From the NCBI RefSeq assembly GCF_008727865.1, contig NZ_VTWU01000002.1:682001-746000 (forward strand): DNA of 64,000 bases, in the 5' to 3' direction. This document shows, piece after piece, positions 20,012 through 29,680 of this stretch. Below the pieces are notes generated by a model, which did not search any database, was not told the origin of the DNA, and saw only the letters and a program-made list of their open reading frames with translations. Each line of letters starts with the position of its first letter. The first letter of the stretch is position 1. The translations under genes were made by a program, and so were the position numbers. The DNA comes from Hymenobacter busanensis. GTDB lineage: Bacteria > Bacteroidota > Bacteroidia > Cytophagales > Hymenobacteraceae.

Positions 20012-20045
20012 GTCTTAGTCTCGAAAAAGAAGTGGAAGAGAAGGA

Positions 20046-20275
20046 CTAACGACGGGGGCCACGGCCTGCGCCGCCACCACCGGGGTTACCGCCACGGTTG
20101 CCACCGGCACCACCGCCAAAGCCGCCACGGCCTGCGCCACCGCCACGGTTGTCACCGCCGCCACGTGGGCCACGGTCACCACCACGGCCACCACGGTCGC
20201 CGCCACGCTCACCCCGGTCGCCACGCTCACCGCGCGGGCCACGGTCACCGCGGTCGTTACCGCCTTGGCCTTGCT
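20046..20275 (-). repeat. Low-complexity repeat encoding the Gly/Arg tail of S3
   Basis: Imperfect tandem short units with CCACGG-, CCACCG- and GCCACC-like steps on the plus strand. In the S3 frame they give RGG, DRG and GGN units without a stop, so this is a coding repeat rather than a separate element. Confidence 0.8.
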
Positions 20276-20936
20276 GCTGAGTCAGCAGCTGGTTGGGCGA
20301 GAGGTCGGGCTTGCCGAATACTTCACCACGCATGATCCACACCTTGATGCCGATTTTGCCATACACCGTCTGGGCTTCAGACAAGGCGTAGTCGATGTCG
20401 GCGCGGAGGGTGTGCAGCGGGGTGCGGCCTTCCTTGTATTGTTCCGAACGGGCAATTTCAGCACCGCCCAGGCGGCCACCACACTGCACCTTAATGCCTT
20501 CAGCGCCCACACGAATGGCACCCTGAATGGCTTGCTTCATGGCGCGACGGAACGAGATACGAGCCTGCAGCTGCTGGGCGATGCTTTCGCCTACCAGCTT
20601 GGCGTCGAGTTCCGGACGCTTGATTTCGAAGATATTGATCTGAACGTCCTTGCTCGTGAGCTTTTTCAGTTCGTCTTTGATCTTATCAACTTCCTGGCCG
20701 CCTTTACCGATTACCACACCCGGACGAGCCGTGTTGATGGTGATGGTGATGCGCTTGAGGGTACGCTCGATGATGATTTTCGAGATGCCGCCCTTCGGGA
20801 TGCGTGCCAGGATGTATTTGCGGATTTTCTCGTCTTCGACCAGTTTGTCAGCAAAGTCTTTGCCGCCGTACCAGTTCGAATCCCAACCCTTGATGATGCC
20901 GAGGCGGAAACCTACCGGATTAACTTTCTGTCCCAT
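20046..20936 (-). CDS. rpsC: Ribosomal protein S3 with long RGG-rich tail
   Basis: 30S protein at the mRNA entry tunnel with helicase-associated role. Residues 1 to about 220 are a complete S3: [20 protein letters not shown], a KH domain with [17 protein letters not shown], and [17 protein letters not shown]. Then come roughly 75 residues made almost only of Gly, Arg, Asp, Asn and Pro, with many RGG and DRG units ([17 protein letters not shown]). At DNA level this is a low-complexity stretch, 20046-20275. The tail should be disordered and basic and could bind RNA; many S3 proteins end near residue 210-240. Confidence 0.97.
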   Translation of the reverse strand: MGQKVNPVGFRLGIIKGWDSNWYGGKDFADKLVEDEKIRKYILARIPKGGISKIIIERTLKRITITINTARPGVVIGKGGQEVDKIKDELKKLTSKDVQINIFEIKRPELDAKLVGESIAQQLQARISFRRAMKQAIQGAIRVGAEGIKVQCGGRLGGAEIARSEQYKEGRTPLHTLRADIDYALSEAQTVYGKIGIKVWIMRGEVFGKPDLSPNQLLTQQQGQGGNDRGDRGPRGERGDRGERGGDRGGRGGDRGPRGGGDNRGGGAGRGGFGGGAGGNRGGNPGGGGAGRGPRR

Positions 20937-20941
20937 AATAC

Positions 20942-21445
20942 TTATTCGGTGGCGTCAGCCGCGGTTTGGGTATCAGCTTTCTTGGTCGAGCGACGCGTCG
21001 TCTTCTTCGGTGCTGCTTCAGCAGCCGGAGCAGCGGCAGCGGCCGGCGCAGTTTCCTGCTTGGCAGCGGCGTCTTTCAGGCCTTGGCGGCTGCCAATGGC
21101 TTCCACCTTCGAATCAATGATGAGCGTGACGTGGTTGCTGCGCTTGCGGATGCGGTGGCCACGGCCCTGGGGGGCGGGGCGCAGACGCTTCAACTGGCGG
21201 CCTTCATCCACGAAAATCTCTTTGATGTAGAGGTTTGCGTCTTCAATGCGCTCGTCCTCGTTCTTCTGCTGCCAGTTGGCCAAGGCCGACAGGAGCAGCT
21301 TCTCGACACGCTCAGCGCCCGAATTCGCCTCAAACTTCAACAAGCTTAAGGCACGGGTAACGCTTTTGCCGCGTACGAGGCCGGCCACGAGGCGCATCTT
21401 GCGCGGCGAGGTCGGAACATTACGGAGTTTGGCTACTGCTTCCAT
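20942..21445 (-). CDS. rplV: Ribosomal protein L22 with Ala/Lys-rich tail
   Basis: 50S protein lining the exit tunnel. The core ([45 protein letters not shown]) covers about 120 residues. It extends to 167 aa by a tail rich in Ala, Pro and Lys containing [11 protein letters not shown], similar to the KTTTRRS motif in the tail of L17 at 9021-9602. Tail function is unknown. Confidence 0.97.
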   Translation of the reverse strand: MEAVAKLRNVPTSPRKMRLVAGLVRGKSVTRALSLLKFEANSGAERVEKLLLSALANWQQKNEDERIEDANLYIKEIFVDEGRQLKRLRPAPQGRGHRIRKRSNHVTLIIDSKVEAIGSRQGLKDAAAKQETAPAAAAAPAAEAAPKKTTRRSTKKADTQTAADATE

Positions 21446-21448
21446 GTC

Positions 21449-21727
21449 TTAGCGCTTGCCTTTGTCTTTTTTGGCGACGTGGCCGCGGAAGTTGCGCGTG
21501 GGCGCGAACTCACCGAGCTTGTGACCGACCATGTTTTCGGTCACGTACACCGGAATAAATTTATTGCCGTTGTGAACGGCGAAGGTATGCCCTACGAAGT
21601 CCGGCGAAATCATCGAGCGGCGCGACCAAGTCTTCACCACCGATTTCTTGTTGGACTCCTCCATCACCTGCACCTTCCGCTCCAGGCGGAAGTCGATGTA
21701 CGGGCCTTTTTTAAGCGAACGTGCCAT
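21449..21727 (-). CDS. rpsS: Ribosomal protein S19
   Basis: 30S head protein. The 92 residues begin [20 protein letters not shown] and contain [20 protein letters not shown] and [15 protein letters not shown]. The ATG overlaps the rplB stop by one base (TAATG), which suggests coupled translation. Confidence 0.98.
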   Translation of the reverse strand: MARSLKKGPYIDFRLERKVQVMEESNKKSVVKTWSRRSMISPDFVGHTFAVHNGNKFIPVYVTENMVGHKLGEFAPTRNFRGHVAKKDKGKR

Positions 21728-22554
21728 TACTTCTTGCCTTTACGCGAAACGATGAGTTGCTCAGAGTACTTGTTCTTGTTGCGGGTCTTGGCGCCCTTCG
21801 CGAGCAGACCTTTGCGGCTGCGCGGGTGACCACCGCTCGAGCGGCCTTCACCACCACCCATCGGGTGGTCAACGGGGTTCATTGCAACACCGCGAACGCG
21901 CGGACGAACGCCCAACCAACGGTTACGACCAGCTTTGCCGAGACGTACGTTCATGTGGTCGCCATTCGAAACCGTACCAACCGTGGCCATGCAGGTTACC
22001 AGAACCATGCGCATTTCGCCGGAAGGCAATTTCAGCGTCGCGTACTTGTCTTCGCGGGCCACCAGCTGGGCGTAGGTACCGGCCGAGCGGGCCATTACGG
22101 CACCAGCACCGGGCTGCAGCTCGATGTTGTGGACAATCGTACCGAGCGGCATGTTGCGCAGGGTAAGAGCGTTGCCCACTTCCGGGGAAGCCGAAGGGCC
22201 CGATACCACCGTGGCGCCTACCGTCAAACCAGCTGGAGCGATGATGTAAGCCTTCTCGCCGTCCGCGTAGTGCAGCAGGGCGATGCGAGCCGTACGGTTG
22301 GGGTCGTACTCAATCTCCTTCACGGTAGCCGGCACATCGTGCTTGCTGCGCTTGAAGTCGATTACGCGGTACTTCTGCTTGTGACCACCGCCGATGTAAC
22401 GGTTGGTCATTTTTCCGGAATCATTCCGGCCACCGGATTTTTTGAGGGGTGCCAACAGCGACTTCTCCGGCGTCGACGTGGTAATCTCGTCGAAGGCCGG
22501 GGCGATGCGGAAGCGCTGACCCGGTGATGTTGGTCTTAGTTTTTTGAGTGCCAT
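21727..22554 (-). CDS. rplB: Ribosomal protein L2
   Basis: 50S protein needed for subunit association and peptidyl-transferase assembly. The 275-aa protein starts [20 protein letters not shown] and contains the conserved [20 protein letters not shown] loop with the functionally important His. It ends with a basic tail [15 protein letters not shown]. 54 bp after rplW; a hairpin occupies the gap. Confidence 0.98.
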   Translation of the reverse strand: MALKKLRPTSPGQRFRIAPAFDEITTSTPEKSLLAPLKKSGGRNDSGKMTNRYIGGGHKQKYRVIDFKRSKHDVPATVKEIEYDPNRTARIALLHYADGEKAYIIAPAGLTVGATVVSGPSASPEVGNALTLRNMPLGTIVHNIELQPGAGAVMARSAGTYAQLVAREDKYATLKLPSGEMRMVLVTCMATVGTVSNGDHMNVRLGKAGRNRWLGVRPRVRGVAMNPVDHPMGGGEGRSSGGHPRSRKGLLAKGAKTRNKNKYSEQLIVSRKGKK

Positions 22555-22573
22555 TGCTTAGCTGAAATGCTCT

Positions 22574-22591
22574 GGCGGGAAGATGCCCGCC
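22574..22591 (-). promoter_or_regulatory. Small hairpin between rplW and rplB
   Basis: GGCGGG and CCCGCC (22574-22579 and 22586-22591) form a 6-bp G/C stem with a 6-nt loop. No T-tract follows on the minus strand. Confidence 0.35.
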
Positions 22592-22608
22592 CGAAACGAT
22601 GGTGCTGC

Positions 22609-22896
22609 TTAGATGCCGCTGTAGAAGTCGATTACGTCGCCTTCCTTCACGGTCACGATGGCTTTTTTGCCATGCGGACGGCGGCCAATCACTGCACCCG
22701 TCTTCGTGAACTTCGACTTGAGCTTGCCGTTGGTGCGGATGGTGTTGATGCTCACCACCGTCACGCCGTACAGCTGCTCGATTTCTTTTTTGATCTGAAC
22801 CTTGTTGGCGGTGCGCTCAACCTGGAAGGCGTATTGGCCTTTCTCGTTCAGCGCCGTGGCCTTCTCGGTCACGATGGGCTTCTTGATCGTGCTCAT
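22609..22896 (-). CDS. rplW: Ribosomal protein L23
   Basis: Exit-tunnel rim protein that docks trigger factor and SRP. The 95-aa protein begins [20 protein letters not shown] and includes VERTANKVQIKKEIEQLYGV. The ATG overlaps the rplD stop by one base (TAATG). Confidence 0.98.
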   Translation of the reverse strand: MSTIKKPIVTEKATALNEKGQYAFQVERTANKVQIKKEIEQLYGVTVVSINTIRTNGKLKSKFTKTGAVIGRRPHGKKAIVTVKEGDVIDFYSGI

Positions 22897-23534
22897 TACT
22901 CAGCGGCCGTGTAAAGTTGATTGAGCGCCTGCAGGCCGTCTTCCGACAACAGCAGGGTGTCCGTGTTCAGCAGGTCGTGCGTGTTCAGGGCAACGGGCGT
23001 AGCCACTTTCACCTTCTGAATGTTGCGAGCCGACAGCACCACGTTCTTGTTAACCTCACCCGTTACCACCAGCGTCTTTTTGCCGTTGTTCAGGTTCAGA
23101 CCGCTCAGGATGTTGAGGAAGTCTTTGGTCTTGGGAGCTTCGATGTTGAAGTTCTCAACCAAGGCCAGACGGTTTTCGCGAGCAAGTACCGACAGGGCCG
23201 ACAGACGGGCCAGCTGTTTGGTTTTCTTGTTCACTTTGAAACCGTAGTCGCGCGGCTTGGGACCGAATACGCGACCACCGCCGATGAACACCGGCGACTT
23301 CATCGAACCAGCACGGGCACCGCCGGTGCCTTTCTGCTTCTTCAGTTTCTTGGTGGTGCGGGCAATTTCAGCGCGCTCCTTCGACTTGTGCGTGCCCTGG
23401 CGCTGGTTGGCCAGGTACAGCTTCACGTCGAGGTACATGGCGTGCTCGTTCGGCTCCAGCCCGAAGATGGCGTCAGACAGCGTCACCTTGCGGCCGGTGT
23501 CCTCACCTTTGATCGTCAATACAGAGAGTTCCAT
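22896..23534 (-). CDS. rplD: Ribosomal protein L4
   Basis: 50S protein with a long loop reaching the exit tunnel; in E. coli it also represses the S10 operon. The 212-aa protein contains the loop [20 protein letters not shown] and [20 protein letters not shown]. The order rplC-rplD-rplW-rplB is standard; the gap to rplC is 5 bp. Confidence 0.98.
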   Translation of the reverse strand: MELSVLTIKGEDTGRKVTLSDAIFGLEPNEHAMYLDVKLYLANQRQGTHKSKERAEIARTTKKLKKQKGTGGARAGSMKSPVFIGGGRVFGPKPRDYGFKVNKKTKQLARLSALSVLARENRLALVENFNIEAPKTKDFLNILSGLNLNNGKKTLVVTGEVNKNVVLSARNIQKVKVATPVALNTHDLLNTDTLLLSEDGLQALNQLYTAAE

Positions 23535-23539
23535 CGCGC

Positions 23540-24160
23540 CTATTTCTCCAGAATCACGTAACCGTTTTTAGCACCGGGCACCGAGCCGCTCACCAAGATG
23601 AGGTTGTGCTCGAGCATCACGCGCATCACCTTCAGGTTTTGCACTTTCACCCGGTCGCCGCCCATGCGGCCAGCCATGCGCATTCCTTTGAACACGCGCG
23701 AAGGCCAGGAGCAGGCACCGATAGAACCGGGGTGACGGCCGCGGTTGTGCTGGCCGTGGGTTTGGCCACCAACACCAGCAAAGTTGTGACGTTTTACAAC
23801 GCCCTGGAAGCCCTTGCCTTTGGACGTACCAACTACATCGACGAAGTCGCCTTCAACGAAGTACTCGGCATTCACTTCGGCGCCGAGCGTGTACGAAGCC
23901 ACGTCGTCGGTGCGGAATTCCACGAGTTTCTTGCGGGGGGTAACGCCCGCCTTAGCGAAGTGGCCAGCCAACGGTTTGTTGGTGTTCTTGGCCTTCTTGT
24001 CGCCGTACCCGAGTTGAACGGCCGTGTAGCCGTCGTTCTCGAGCGTTTTCACCTGCGTCACTACGCACGGGCCAGCTTGGATGAGCGTGCAGGGCACGTT
24101 CTTGCCGTCCGGAGTGAAGAGGCTTGTCATACCGATTTTCTTACCGATAATGCCAGGCAT
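23540..24160 (-). CDS. rplC: Ribosomal protein L3
   Basis: One of the first 50S assembly proteins. The 206-aa protein begins [20 protein letters not shown] and contains the signature [20 protein letters not shown] (family usually GSIG..tpgrVfkGkkMaG) and [20 protein letters not shown]. Here it opens a transcription unit: its own promoter lies 63 bp upstream, and rpsJ is separated from it by an unrelated membrane-protein gene and a terminator. Confidence 0.98.
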   Translation of the reverse strand: MPGIIGKKIGMTSLFTPDGKNVPCTLIQAGPCVVTQVKTLENDGYTAVQLGYGDKKAKNTNKPLAGHFAKAGVTPRKKLVEFRTDDVASYTLGAEVNAEYFVEGDFVDVVGTSKGKGFQGVVKRHNFAGVGGQTHGQHNRGRHPGSIGACSWPSRVFKGMRMAGRMGGDRVKVQNLKVMRVMLEHNLILVSGSVPGAKNGYVILEK

Positions 24161-24187
24161 TCGAATGGGGTTTGAGAAAAGACACAG

Positions 24188-24210
24188 GAAAACGCCCGAA
24201 TGACGTTTTC
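24188..24210 (-). promoter_or_regulatory. Hairpin in the rplC leader
   Basis: GAAAACG and CGTTTTC (24188-24194 and 24204-24210) form a 7-bp stem with a 9-nt loop between the promoter and the rplC start. It is a candidate site for autogenous control; this is inference. Confidence 0.4.
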
Positions 24211-24222
24211 GGAAAGGGAGTG

Positions 24223-24255
24223 CAAAGCTAGGGAATTATGAAGACAAAATTGCAA
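24223..24255 (-). promoter_or_regulatory. Promoter of the rplC ribosomal block
   Basis: Minus-strand TAGCTTTG (24230-24223) is a perfect TAnnTTTG box. A TTG (24255-24253) lies 22 bp upstream. The leader to the rplC ATG is about 60 nt. Confidence 0.65.
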
Positions 24256-24427
24256 CCCCCTTCTGAAATAATTTAGAGTGGGTTGCTGCTACTACTCAGC
24301 ACGTTCGGTGCGGCCTTAGGCCATTGGCCAATCCGACGAAGCATTCAGCAACACGGAATTGGTCAATAATTTGTGGTGCGCAGCCAGTATTTCGCGAAAG
24401 AAACGGCGCAAGGCTCCTTCTTCTATC

Positions 24428-25720
24428 TTACGGAGCAATGACCACTGATTCGCCTTCTTGGCGCGCGGGCAATACCCAAAGCAGAAACGCGAGAAAGAAG
24501 GCGGGAATTACGGTACCAATTTGGCTTTCCAGCATTGGATTGACCATGAAGGACACGGTAATAACTACGTAGTAGGCCATGAGCAACCAGCTCCATTGCC
24601 GCCGCGCCCACCAGAGGGGATAATAGAAGCCCAACAGAAAGACCACCAAACCAACCGAGCCGTAGGAAACCAGCTGCTCGAGGTACTGATTGTGTGGCCG
24701 GTTGTAATTGTTCTCCGTGATTTGGGGAAAGAGTTGATGGTAACGCTGGCTCATCTCTTTGTGTACATCGGCCTTGCCCACGCCCCAGATAGGATTGTCC
24801 TTCACAATAGCCCAAGCCGCTTGATAGGAATAAACCCTCCCTACCAGCGAATAGCGGTTGGCTTCCTGTGACTGACTGATTTGTCCAGCATCTTCCTGCG
24901 TGTTGTGGTACTTATTGCGAAACGTAGGTAAACAGAAATAGCTCATCAGGGGCATCAACAGCAGGAAACCAGCCAGCGCGAAGGCTTTTTGCAGCTGCCG
25001 CCGCCATAATAACACGGCTCCATATCCAATGCTGAGCAAATAGAATGCTAATAGCCCACTGCGCACAGCTAATAAAAACTGGAAAAAGACGAGGAACGCA
25101 ATACCAGCAATTAGCCACGTAATACCTTTCCTCTTTAGGCTTTCCCGCTCCCATACACACACGCCCGTAGCAATAGCCAATGCTACCAGCAAACTAAAGT
25201 TAACGTGGTCTGGCACCGTTGGCATGAGCTTGGAATGGGTGTATAGTTCGTTGATTTCGGCGGTGTGGAATAAGTAATAGATAGTGCTGCCTAAAGCCGA
25301 CAGTGCGGTTACGCATACAAATAGCGCCAGCAAACTCACTCGTTGCTTATCGGAAGGTACTGGCAGAATGCCAAAGGCCAATGGCAGCAGCACAAAAGGC
25401 AACTGCAATACTACCCCCTTCCAATACTGGTCTATATTTTCCCTATCGGTATTGAGCCCCGAAGCCAACTGCAAGCCAAAGAGCAAAGCCACTGCCGCGT
25501 AAGCCGGCCATTTTTCCCGTTGTGCGAAACGGCGCGTTAGCGCCCAATATCCCAGACCGGCAAGGGTTACGAGCCCAATTCCAATGCTCGACAGTGTACG
25601 CAGCACAGGAATGGTATACATGCCGATAATAACTAGGGCGCAGCCGACAACAGACAGCAGCTGTAGCACCCGAACACCGGAGGAAGAATGAACATCAGTT
25701 TGAGGATGGGACTGAGTCAT
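24428..25720 (-). CDS. O-antigen ligase/Wzy-like polytopic membrane protein
   Basis: A 430-aa inner-membrane protein with about 11 hydrophobic segments and one large periplasmic loop at about 260-350, the layout of the O-antigen ligase/polymerase (Wzy_C/WaaL) family that joins polysaccharide to lipid A or polymerises units. The family-type motif RPHNQYLEQLVSYGSVGL lies in the loop end, and WAIVKDNPIWGVG before it. It is paralogous to the 424-aa protein at 52311-53585, sharing LLAxRxGLLAFY, NPIWGVGxADV and HNQYLxxLV. It lies between rpsJ and rplC on the same strand, bounded by the rpsJ terminator upstream and the rplC promoter downstream. Its DNA looks visibly less GC-rich than the flanks. Substrate unknown. 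Confidence 0.85.
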   Translation of the reverse strand: MTQSHPQTDVHSSSGVRVLQLLSVVGCALVIIGMYTIPVLRTLSSIGIGLVTLAGLGYWALTRRFAQREKWPAYAAVALLFGLQLASGLNTDRENIDQYWKGVVLQLPFVLLPLAFGILPVPSDKQRVSLLALFVCVTALSALGSTIYYLFHTAEINELYTHSKLMPTVPDHVNFSLLVALAIATGVCVWERESLKRKGITWLIAGIAFLVFFQFLLAVRSGLLAFYLLSIGYGAVLLWRRQLQKAFALAGFLLLMPLMSYFCLPTFRNKYHNTQEDAGQISQSQEANRYSLVGRVYSYQAAWAIVKDNPIWGVGKADVHKEMSQRYHQLFPQITENNYNRPHNQYLEQLVSYGSVGLVVFLLGFYYPLWWARRQWSWLLMAYYVVITVSFMVNPMLESQIGTVIPAFFLAFLLWVLPARQEGESVVIAP

Positions 25721-25814
25721 TGGGCTATGAAATCATGATTATCTTATGCTGCTACAGTTGCTCGCATGCAACCATTGTTGTGCGAATCTTCCGCACTACC
25801 AGCACTTGGGTTCT

Positions 25815-25853
25815 ACAAAAACAAACCCCACCGGCTTCCTGAGTCGGTGGGGC
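25815..25853 (-). terminator. Terminator after rpsJ (end of str operon)
   Basis: CCCCACCG and CGGTGGGG (25826-25833 and 25845-25852) form an 8-bp stem; on the minus strand it is followed by TTTGTTTTTG. It separates rpsJ from the membrane-protein gene and from rplC. Confidence 0.88.
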
Positions 25854-25878
25854 TTATTATTTCAAACGAGGGCTATCC

Positions 25879-26184
25879 TCAGACTTTGATTTCTACGTCA
25901 ACGCCGCTGGGCAGTTCCAGCTTCATCAGGGCATCTACCGTCTTCGACGAAGTCGAGTAGATGTCCACGAGGCGCTTGTAGGTGCAGAGTTGGAATTGCT
26001 CACGGGCCTTCTTGTTCACGTGAGGCGAACGAAGGACGGTGAACTTGTCTTTCTCAGTGGGCAAAGGAATCGGGCCGCTTACGATGGCACCCGTGGCTTT
26101 CACCGCCTTTACGATCTTCTCCGACGACTTGTCGACGAGGTTATGATCGTAGGACTTCAGTTTGATGCGAATTTTCTGGTTCAT
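25879..26184 (-). CDS. rpsJ: Ribosomal protein S10
   Basis: 30S head protein, also NusE in antitermination with NusB. The 101-aa protein starts [20 protein letters not shown] and has the typical [20 protein letters not shown] segment. The frame is open to 26205 but the start at 26184 is the conserved one. It is the last gene of rpsL-rpsG-fusA-rpsJ, 24 bp after fusA, and is followed by a terminator, so it is not co-transcribed with rplC. Confidence 0.98.
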   Translation of the reverse strand: MNQKIRIKLKSYDHNLVDKSSEKIVKAVKATGAIVSGPIPLPTEKDKFTVLRSPHVNKKAREQFQLCTYKRLVDIYSTSSKTVDALMKLELPSGVDVEIKV

Positions 26185-26208
26185 GATGTCAGCTTGTGAA
26201 AGCAACGA

Positions 26209-28347
26209 TTATTTACCGCCTTTTACTTTGGCGATGATGCCCTCGGCGAGGTTCATCGGCACCTGCTCGTAGTGCGAGAAGGTGAGCGACGCCGAAGCAC
26301 GACCCGACGAAATGGTGCGCAGGTCGGTTACGTAGCCGAACAGTTCCGACAACGGAACGTCAGCCTTGATAACCTGAGCGCCAGCCTTCGTGTCCATGCC
26401 TTTCATGATGCCACGGCGACGGTTCAAGTCACCCGTTACCGGGCCCGTGTACTCGTCCGGCGACACTACTTCGACAGCCATGATAGGCTCGAGCAGCTTC
26501 GGAGCGCAACGCGGTGCGGCCTCTTTGTAGCCCAGACGTGCCGCCATTTCAAACGACAGCGCATCGGAGTCAACATCGTGGTACGAGCCGTGGAAGATCT
26601 TCACACGCATCGAGTCCATGGGGAAGCCGGCCAGTACGCCGTTCTTCATGGCCTCTTCGAAGCCCTTCTGGATCGGGGCAATGAATTCGCGCGGGATAAC
26701 ACCACCGGTGATGCCGTTGACGAACTCCAGACCGGGTTTCTCCGGCTCGGTTTCTTTCGGACCGAGTTCGAATTCGATGTGAGCAAACTTACCACGACCA
26801 CCCGTCTGCTTCTTGTAGACTTCGCGGTGCTCGATGGTTTTGGTAATCATCTCCTTGTAGGCTACCTGCGGAGCACCCTGGTTGATTTCAACCTTGAACT
26901 CGCGACGCATCCGGTCGATGATGATTTCCAAGTGAAGCTCACCCATGCCGCGCAGTACCGTCTGGCCCGTTTCGGGGTCGGTGAATACCGTCAGGGTGGG
27001 GTCTTCTTCTACGAGTTTGGCAATGGCCATACCCATCTTGTCCACGTCGGCCTGCGTCTTCGGCTCGATAGCGTAGCCGATTACGGGCTCGGGGAACGAC
27101 ATCGACTCGAGAACCAGACGGTCTTTCTCTTCCGTCAGGGTGTCACCGGTCTTAATGTCTTTGAAACCCACGCCGGCGGCAATGTCACCAGCCTGGATCT
27201 TGTCGATGGGGTTCTGCTTGTTGGAGTGCATCTGCATCAGACGCGAGATGCGCTCCTTCTTGCCCGTACGGTTGTTGAACACGTACGAACCCGACTCGAG
27301 CTGACCCGAGTAGCAGCGGAAGAAGCACAGACGGCCCACGAAGGGGTCGGTGGCAATCTTGAACGCCAGGGCAGTGAACGGCTCCGAGTTATCGGGGTGA
27401 CGCTCTACTTCCTCGCCCGTGTCGGGGTTGGTACCGATGATAGCCGGCATGTCGAGCGGCGAGGGCAGGTAAGCCATTACGCCGTCCAGCATCGACTGCA
27501 CACCTTTGTTTTTGAAGGCCGAGCCGCACATTACGGGCGAGAACTTCATGTCGATTACCGCCTGGCGGATAACGACCATCATTTCTTCGCGGGTAATGCT
27601 GTCCGGATCTTCGAAGAATTTCTCCAGCAGGGCGTCGTCGTATTCGGCTACGCTTTCTACCAGCTTTTGGCGCCACTCGGCTACCGTCTCCACCAGATCC
27701 TCGGGAACCGGAATTTCGTGGTACGATTTGCCTTGGGTAGCGTCGTCCCACACGATGGCTTTGCCAGTGAGCAGGTCAACTACGCCTTTGAAGGTGTCTT
27801 CAGCGCCAATCGGAATCTGCAGGGGCACCGGGTTAGCACCCAGTTTGTCCTTGATTTCGGTTACGGCTTTGAAGAAGTCAGCACCGGCGCGGTCCATCTT
27901 ATTGACGAAGCAGATACGCGGCACTTTGTACTTGTCAGCCTGACGCCATACGGTTTCCGACTGCGGCTCTACGCCCGAAACGGCGCAGAACAGGGCAACG
28001 GCACCGTCGAGCACACGCAGCGAACGTTCCACTTCAACGGTGAAGTCAACGTGGCCGGGGGTGTCAATCAGGTTGATTTTGTACTGCTTGGTTTCCGGCG
28101 TCGGGTCGCCGTTGGCGTCCGTCGGGTAGTTCCAGAAGGTGGTAGTAGCAGCCGACGTGATGGTGATACCACGCTCCTGCTCCTGCTCCATCCAGTCCAT
28201 CGTGGCGGCACCTTCGTGCACTTCCCCGATTTTGTGGGTTTTACCGGTGTAGTATAGGATACGCTCCGACGTGGTGGTCTTACCGGCGTCGATGTGCGCC
28301 ATAATCCCAATGTTGCGGAGGTACTGAAGGTCTTTGTTTACGGCCAT
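26209..28347 (-). CDS. fusA: Elongation factor G
   Basis: GTPase that drives ribosomal translocation and, with RRF (49423-49986), ribosome recycling. The 712-aa protein has G1 [14 protein letters not shown]3 [15 protein letters not shown] and G4 [11 protein letters not shown], then domains II-V ending in [20 protein letters not shown]. Length is normal for bacterial EF-G. A structured 98-bp gap separates it from rpsG. Confidence 0.98.
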   Translation of the reverse strand: MAVNKDLQYLRNIGIMAHIDAGKTTTSERILYYTGKTHKIGEVHEGAATMDWMEQEQERGITITSAATTTFWNYPTDANGDPTPETKQYKINLIDTPGHVDFTVEVERSLRVLDGAVALFCAVSGVEPQSETVWRQADKYKVPRICFVNKMDRAGADFFKAVTEIKDKLGANPVPLQIPIGAEDTFKGVVDLLTGKAIVWDDATQGKSYHEIPVPEDLVETVAEWRQKLVESVAEYDDALLEKFFEDPDSITREEMMVVIRQAVIDMKFSPVMCGSAFKNKGVQSMLDGVMAYLPSPLDMPAIIGTNPDTGEEVERHPDNSEPFTALAFKIATDPFVGRLCFFRCYSGQLESGSYVFNNRTGKKERISRLMQMHSNKQNPIDKIQAGDIAAGVGFKDIKTGDTLTEEKDRLVLESMSFPEPVIGYAIEPKTQADVDKMGMAIAKLVEEDPTLTVFTDPETGQTVLRGMGELHLEIIIDRMRREFKVEINQGAPQVAYKEMITKTIEHREVYKKQTGGRGKFAHIEFELGPKETEPEKPGLEFVNGITGGVIPREFIAPIQKGFEEAMKNGVLAGFPMDSMRVKIFHGSYHDVDSDALSFEMAARLGYKEAAPRCAPKLLEPIMAVEVVSPDEYTGPVTGDLNRRRGIMKGMDTKAGAQVIKADVPLSELFGYVTDLRTISSGRASASLTFSHYEQVPMNLAEGIIAKVKGGK

Positions 28348-28371
28348 TGTCTTATGCGGACTTAGGAATGT

Positions 28372-28426
28372 GGGGACTCAAGGCTTGGATTCGTGTTGGA
28401 ACAACAATCCAGGGCCGAAAGTCCCC
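28372..28426 (-). promoter_or_regulatory. Nested hairpin between rpsG and fusA
   Basis: GGGGACT pairs with AGTCCCC (28372-28378 and 28420-28426); inside it TGGATT pairs with AATCCA (28386-28391 and 28406-28411) and GTTG with CAAC (28394-28397 and 28402-28405). Three nested perfect stems in one short gap are unlikely by chance. E. coli S7 binds a structured rpsL-rpsG intercistronic region; whether this hairpin has a similar role is unknown. Confidence 0.55.
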
Positions 28427-28445
28427 AACTACCCAAAAACCATTC

Positions 28446-28913
28446 TTAGAAACGGAAGTGCGAGAAAGCCTTGTTGGCTTCGGCCATCCGGTGGGTGTCG
28501 TCCTTTTTCTTAACGGCAGCACCTTCACCTTTTGCGGCGGCGATGATTTCACCGGCCAGCTTGTCTTTCATGGTCTTCTCACCGCGACGACGCGAGTATT
28601 GAATCAACCACTTCGAACCCACGGCGATGCGACGGTCGGGGCGAACTTCGGTGGGCACCTGGAAGGTAGCACCGCCTACGCGGCGGCTCTTTACTTCCAC
28701 GGTCGGCATCACGTTGTTCAGGGCTTTGCGCCACTGCTCGAGGCCGTTTTCCTTGGTGCGAGCTTCTACTTGCTCCAGGGCGTCGTAGAAGATGCCGTAC
28801 GACAGGCTCTTCTTGCCGTCGTACATCAGGTAGTTAACGAAACGGGTAACCAGCGTCTCGCCGAACTTGGGGTCCGGCAGGAGGATGCGCTTCTTCGGTT
28901 TTGCTTTTCTCAT
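28446..28913 (-). CDS. rpsG: Ribosomal protein S7
   Basis: Primary 16S rRNA 3'-domain binder near the E site. The 155-aa protein begins [20 protein letters not shown] and contains the signature [20 protein letters not shown] and [13 protein letters not shown] at the end. It lies between rpsL and fusA. Confidence 0.98.
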   Translation of the reverse strand: MRKAKPKKRILLPDPKFGETLVTRFVNYLMYDGKKSLSYGIFYDALEQVEARTKENGLEQWRKALNNVMPTVEVKSRRVGGATFQVPTEVRPDRRIAVGSKWLIQYSRRRGEKTMKDKLAGEIIAAAKGEGAAVKKKDDTHRMAEANKAFSHFRF

Positions 28914-29024
28914 GATTTCGAAAGGGCTTGGCGACTGTGCTTAGAGTGGAATCAAGCTTCACGCGCACGGGGCGCATTACTCAGACCCCTGATTCAGACA
29001 CCGACAGCCGTCAGAGTGACCTTA

Positions 29025-29453
29025 TTACTTTTTCTTACCTGCGGGTTTGCCGCCTTTGCCAGCTGCTGCGGCAGGTTGGCCCGGCTTCGGACGCTTGGCA
29101 CCGTACTTCGAACGACGCTGGAGACGGCCGCTTACGCCGGCGGTGTCGAGGGCACCACGGATGATGTGGTAACGAACGCCCGGCAAGTCTTTCACACGAC
29201 CACCGCGGATCAGCACGATGCTGTGCTCCTGCAGGTTGTGGCCTTCGCCCGGGATGTAGGCGTTAACCTCTTTGCCGTTGGTGAGGCGCACGCGAGCTAC
29301 TTTACGCATGGCCGAGTTCGGCTTCTTGGGCGTGGTGGTGTACACGCGGGTGCACACGCCACGGCGCTGGGGGCACGAATCGAGAGCCGGCGACTTGGAT
29401 TTCGTCGTCAGTTTCTCGCGGCCTTTGCGCACTAATTGGTTGATGGTTGGCAT
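29025..29453 (-). CDS. rpsL: Ribosomal protein S12
   Basis: Decoding-centre protein; mutations in it commonly give streptomycin resistance. The 142-aa protein starts [20 protein letters not shown] and has [20 protein letters not shown] (Lys at the site equivalent to E. coli K43 is present in PKKPNSA) and [20 protein letters not shown]. About 15-18 residues beyond the usual end form a Lys/Ala/Gly tail. It is the first gene of the str operon. Confidence 0.98.
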   Translation of the reverse strand: MPTINQLVRKGREKLTTKSKSPALDSCPQRRGVCTRVYTTTPKKPNSAMRKVARVRLTNGKEVNAYIPGEGHNLQEHSIVLIRGGRVKDLPGVRYHIIRGALDTAGVSGRLQRRSKYGAKRPKPGQPAAAAGKGGKPAGKKK

Positions 29454-29502
29454 CTAAATGGGGTTTGTGCCGGGAGGGTCTTCTCCCAAAAAATTAGGCT
29501 TG

Positions 29503-29533
29503 CAAAGGTAGACAGTCTGATTTACAATAGCAA
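29503..29533 (-). promoter_or_regulatory. Promoter of the str operon (rpsL-rpsG-fusA-rpsJ)
   Basis: Minus-strand TACCTTTG (29510-29503) with TTG 20 bp upstream (29533-29531), 50 bases before the rpsL ATG. A GGGAG/CTCCC mini-hairpin lies in the leader. Confidence 0.75.
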
Positions 29534-29622
29534 ACGGGTATTGTAACTTAACCCGAAGTGCTTGTCCTGCTCAGTATCAGGGTATTTACGCTAATGAATC
29601 CTGGCCTTCGGAAAGGCACAAG

Positions 29623-29654
29623 AAAAGCCCGCACGGCAACGCGCGGGCTTTTTG
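29623..29654. terminator. Bidirectional terminator upstream of rpsL
   Basis: AAAAGCCCGC and GCGGGCTTTT (29623-29632 and 29643-29652) form a 10-bp stem with a 10-nt loop and A/T tracts on both sides. On the minus strand it ends the unit containing the gene at 29681-29959. Confidence 0.88.
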
Positions 29655-29680
29655 GTCATTCTTGTGAGTTAGGAACGCTG

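Noticed and set aside
20046-20280. Short-period repeat that might be a CRISPR or a separate repeat element
   Set aside because: The units are irregular 3-9 bp steps with no spacers, and they code in frame for the S3 tail.
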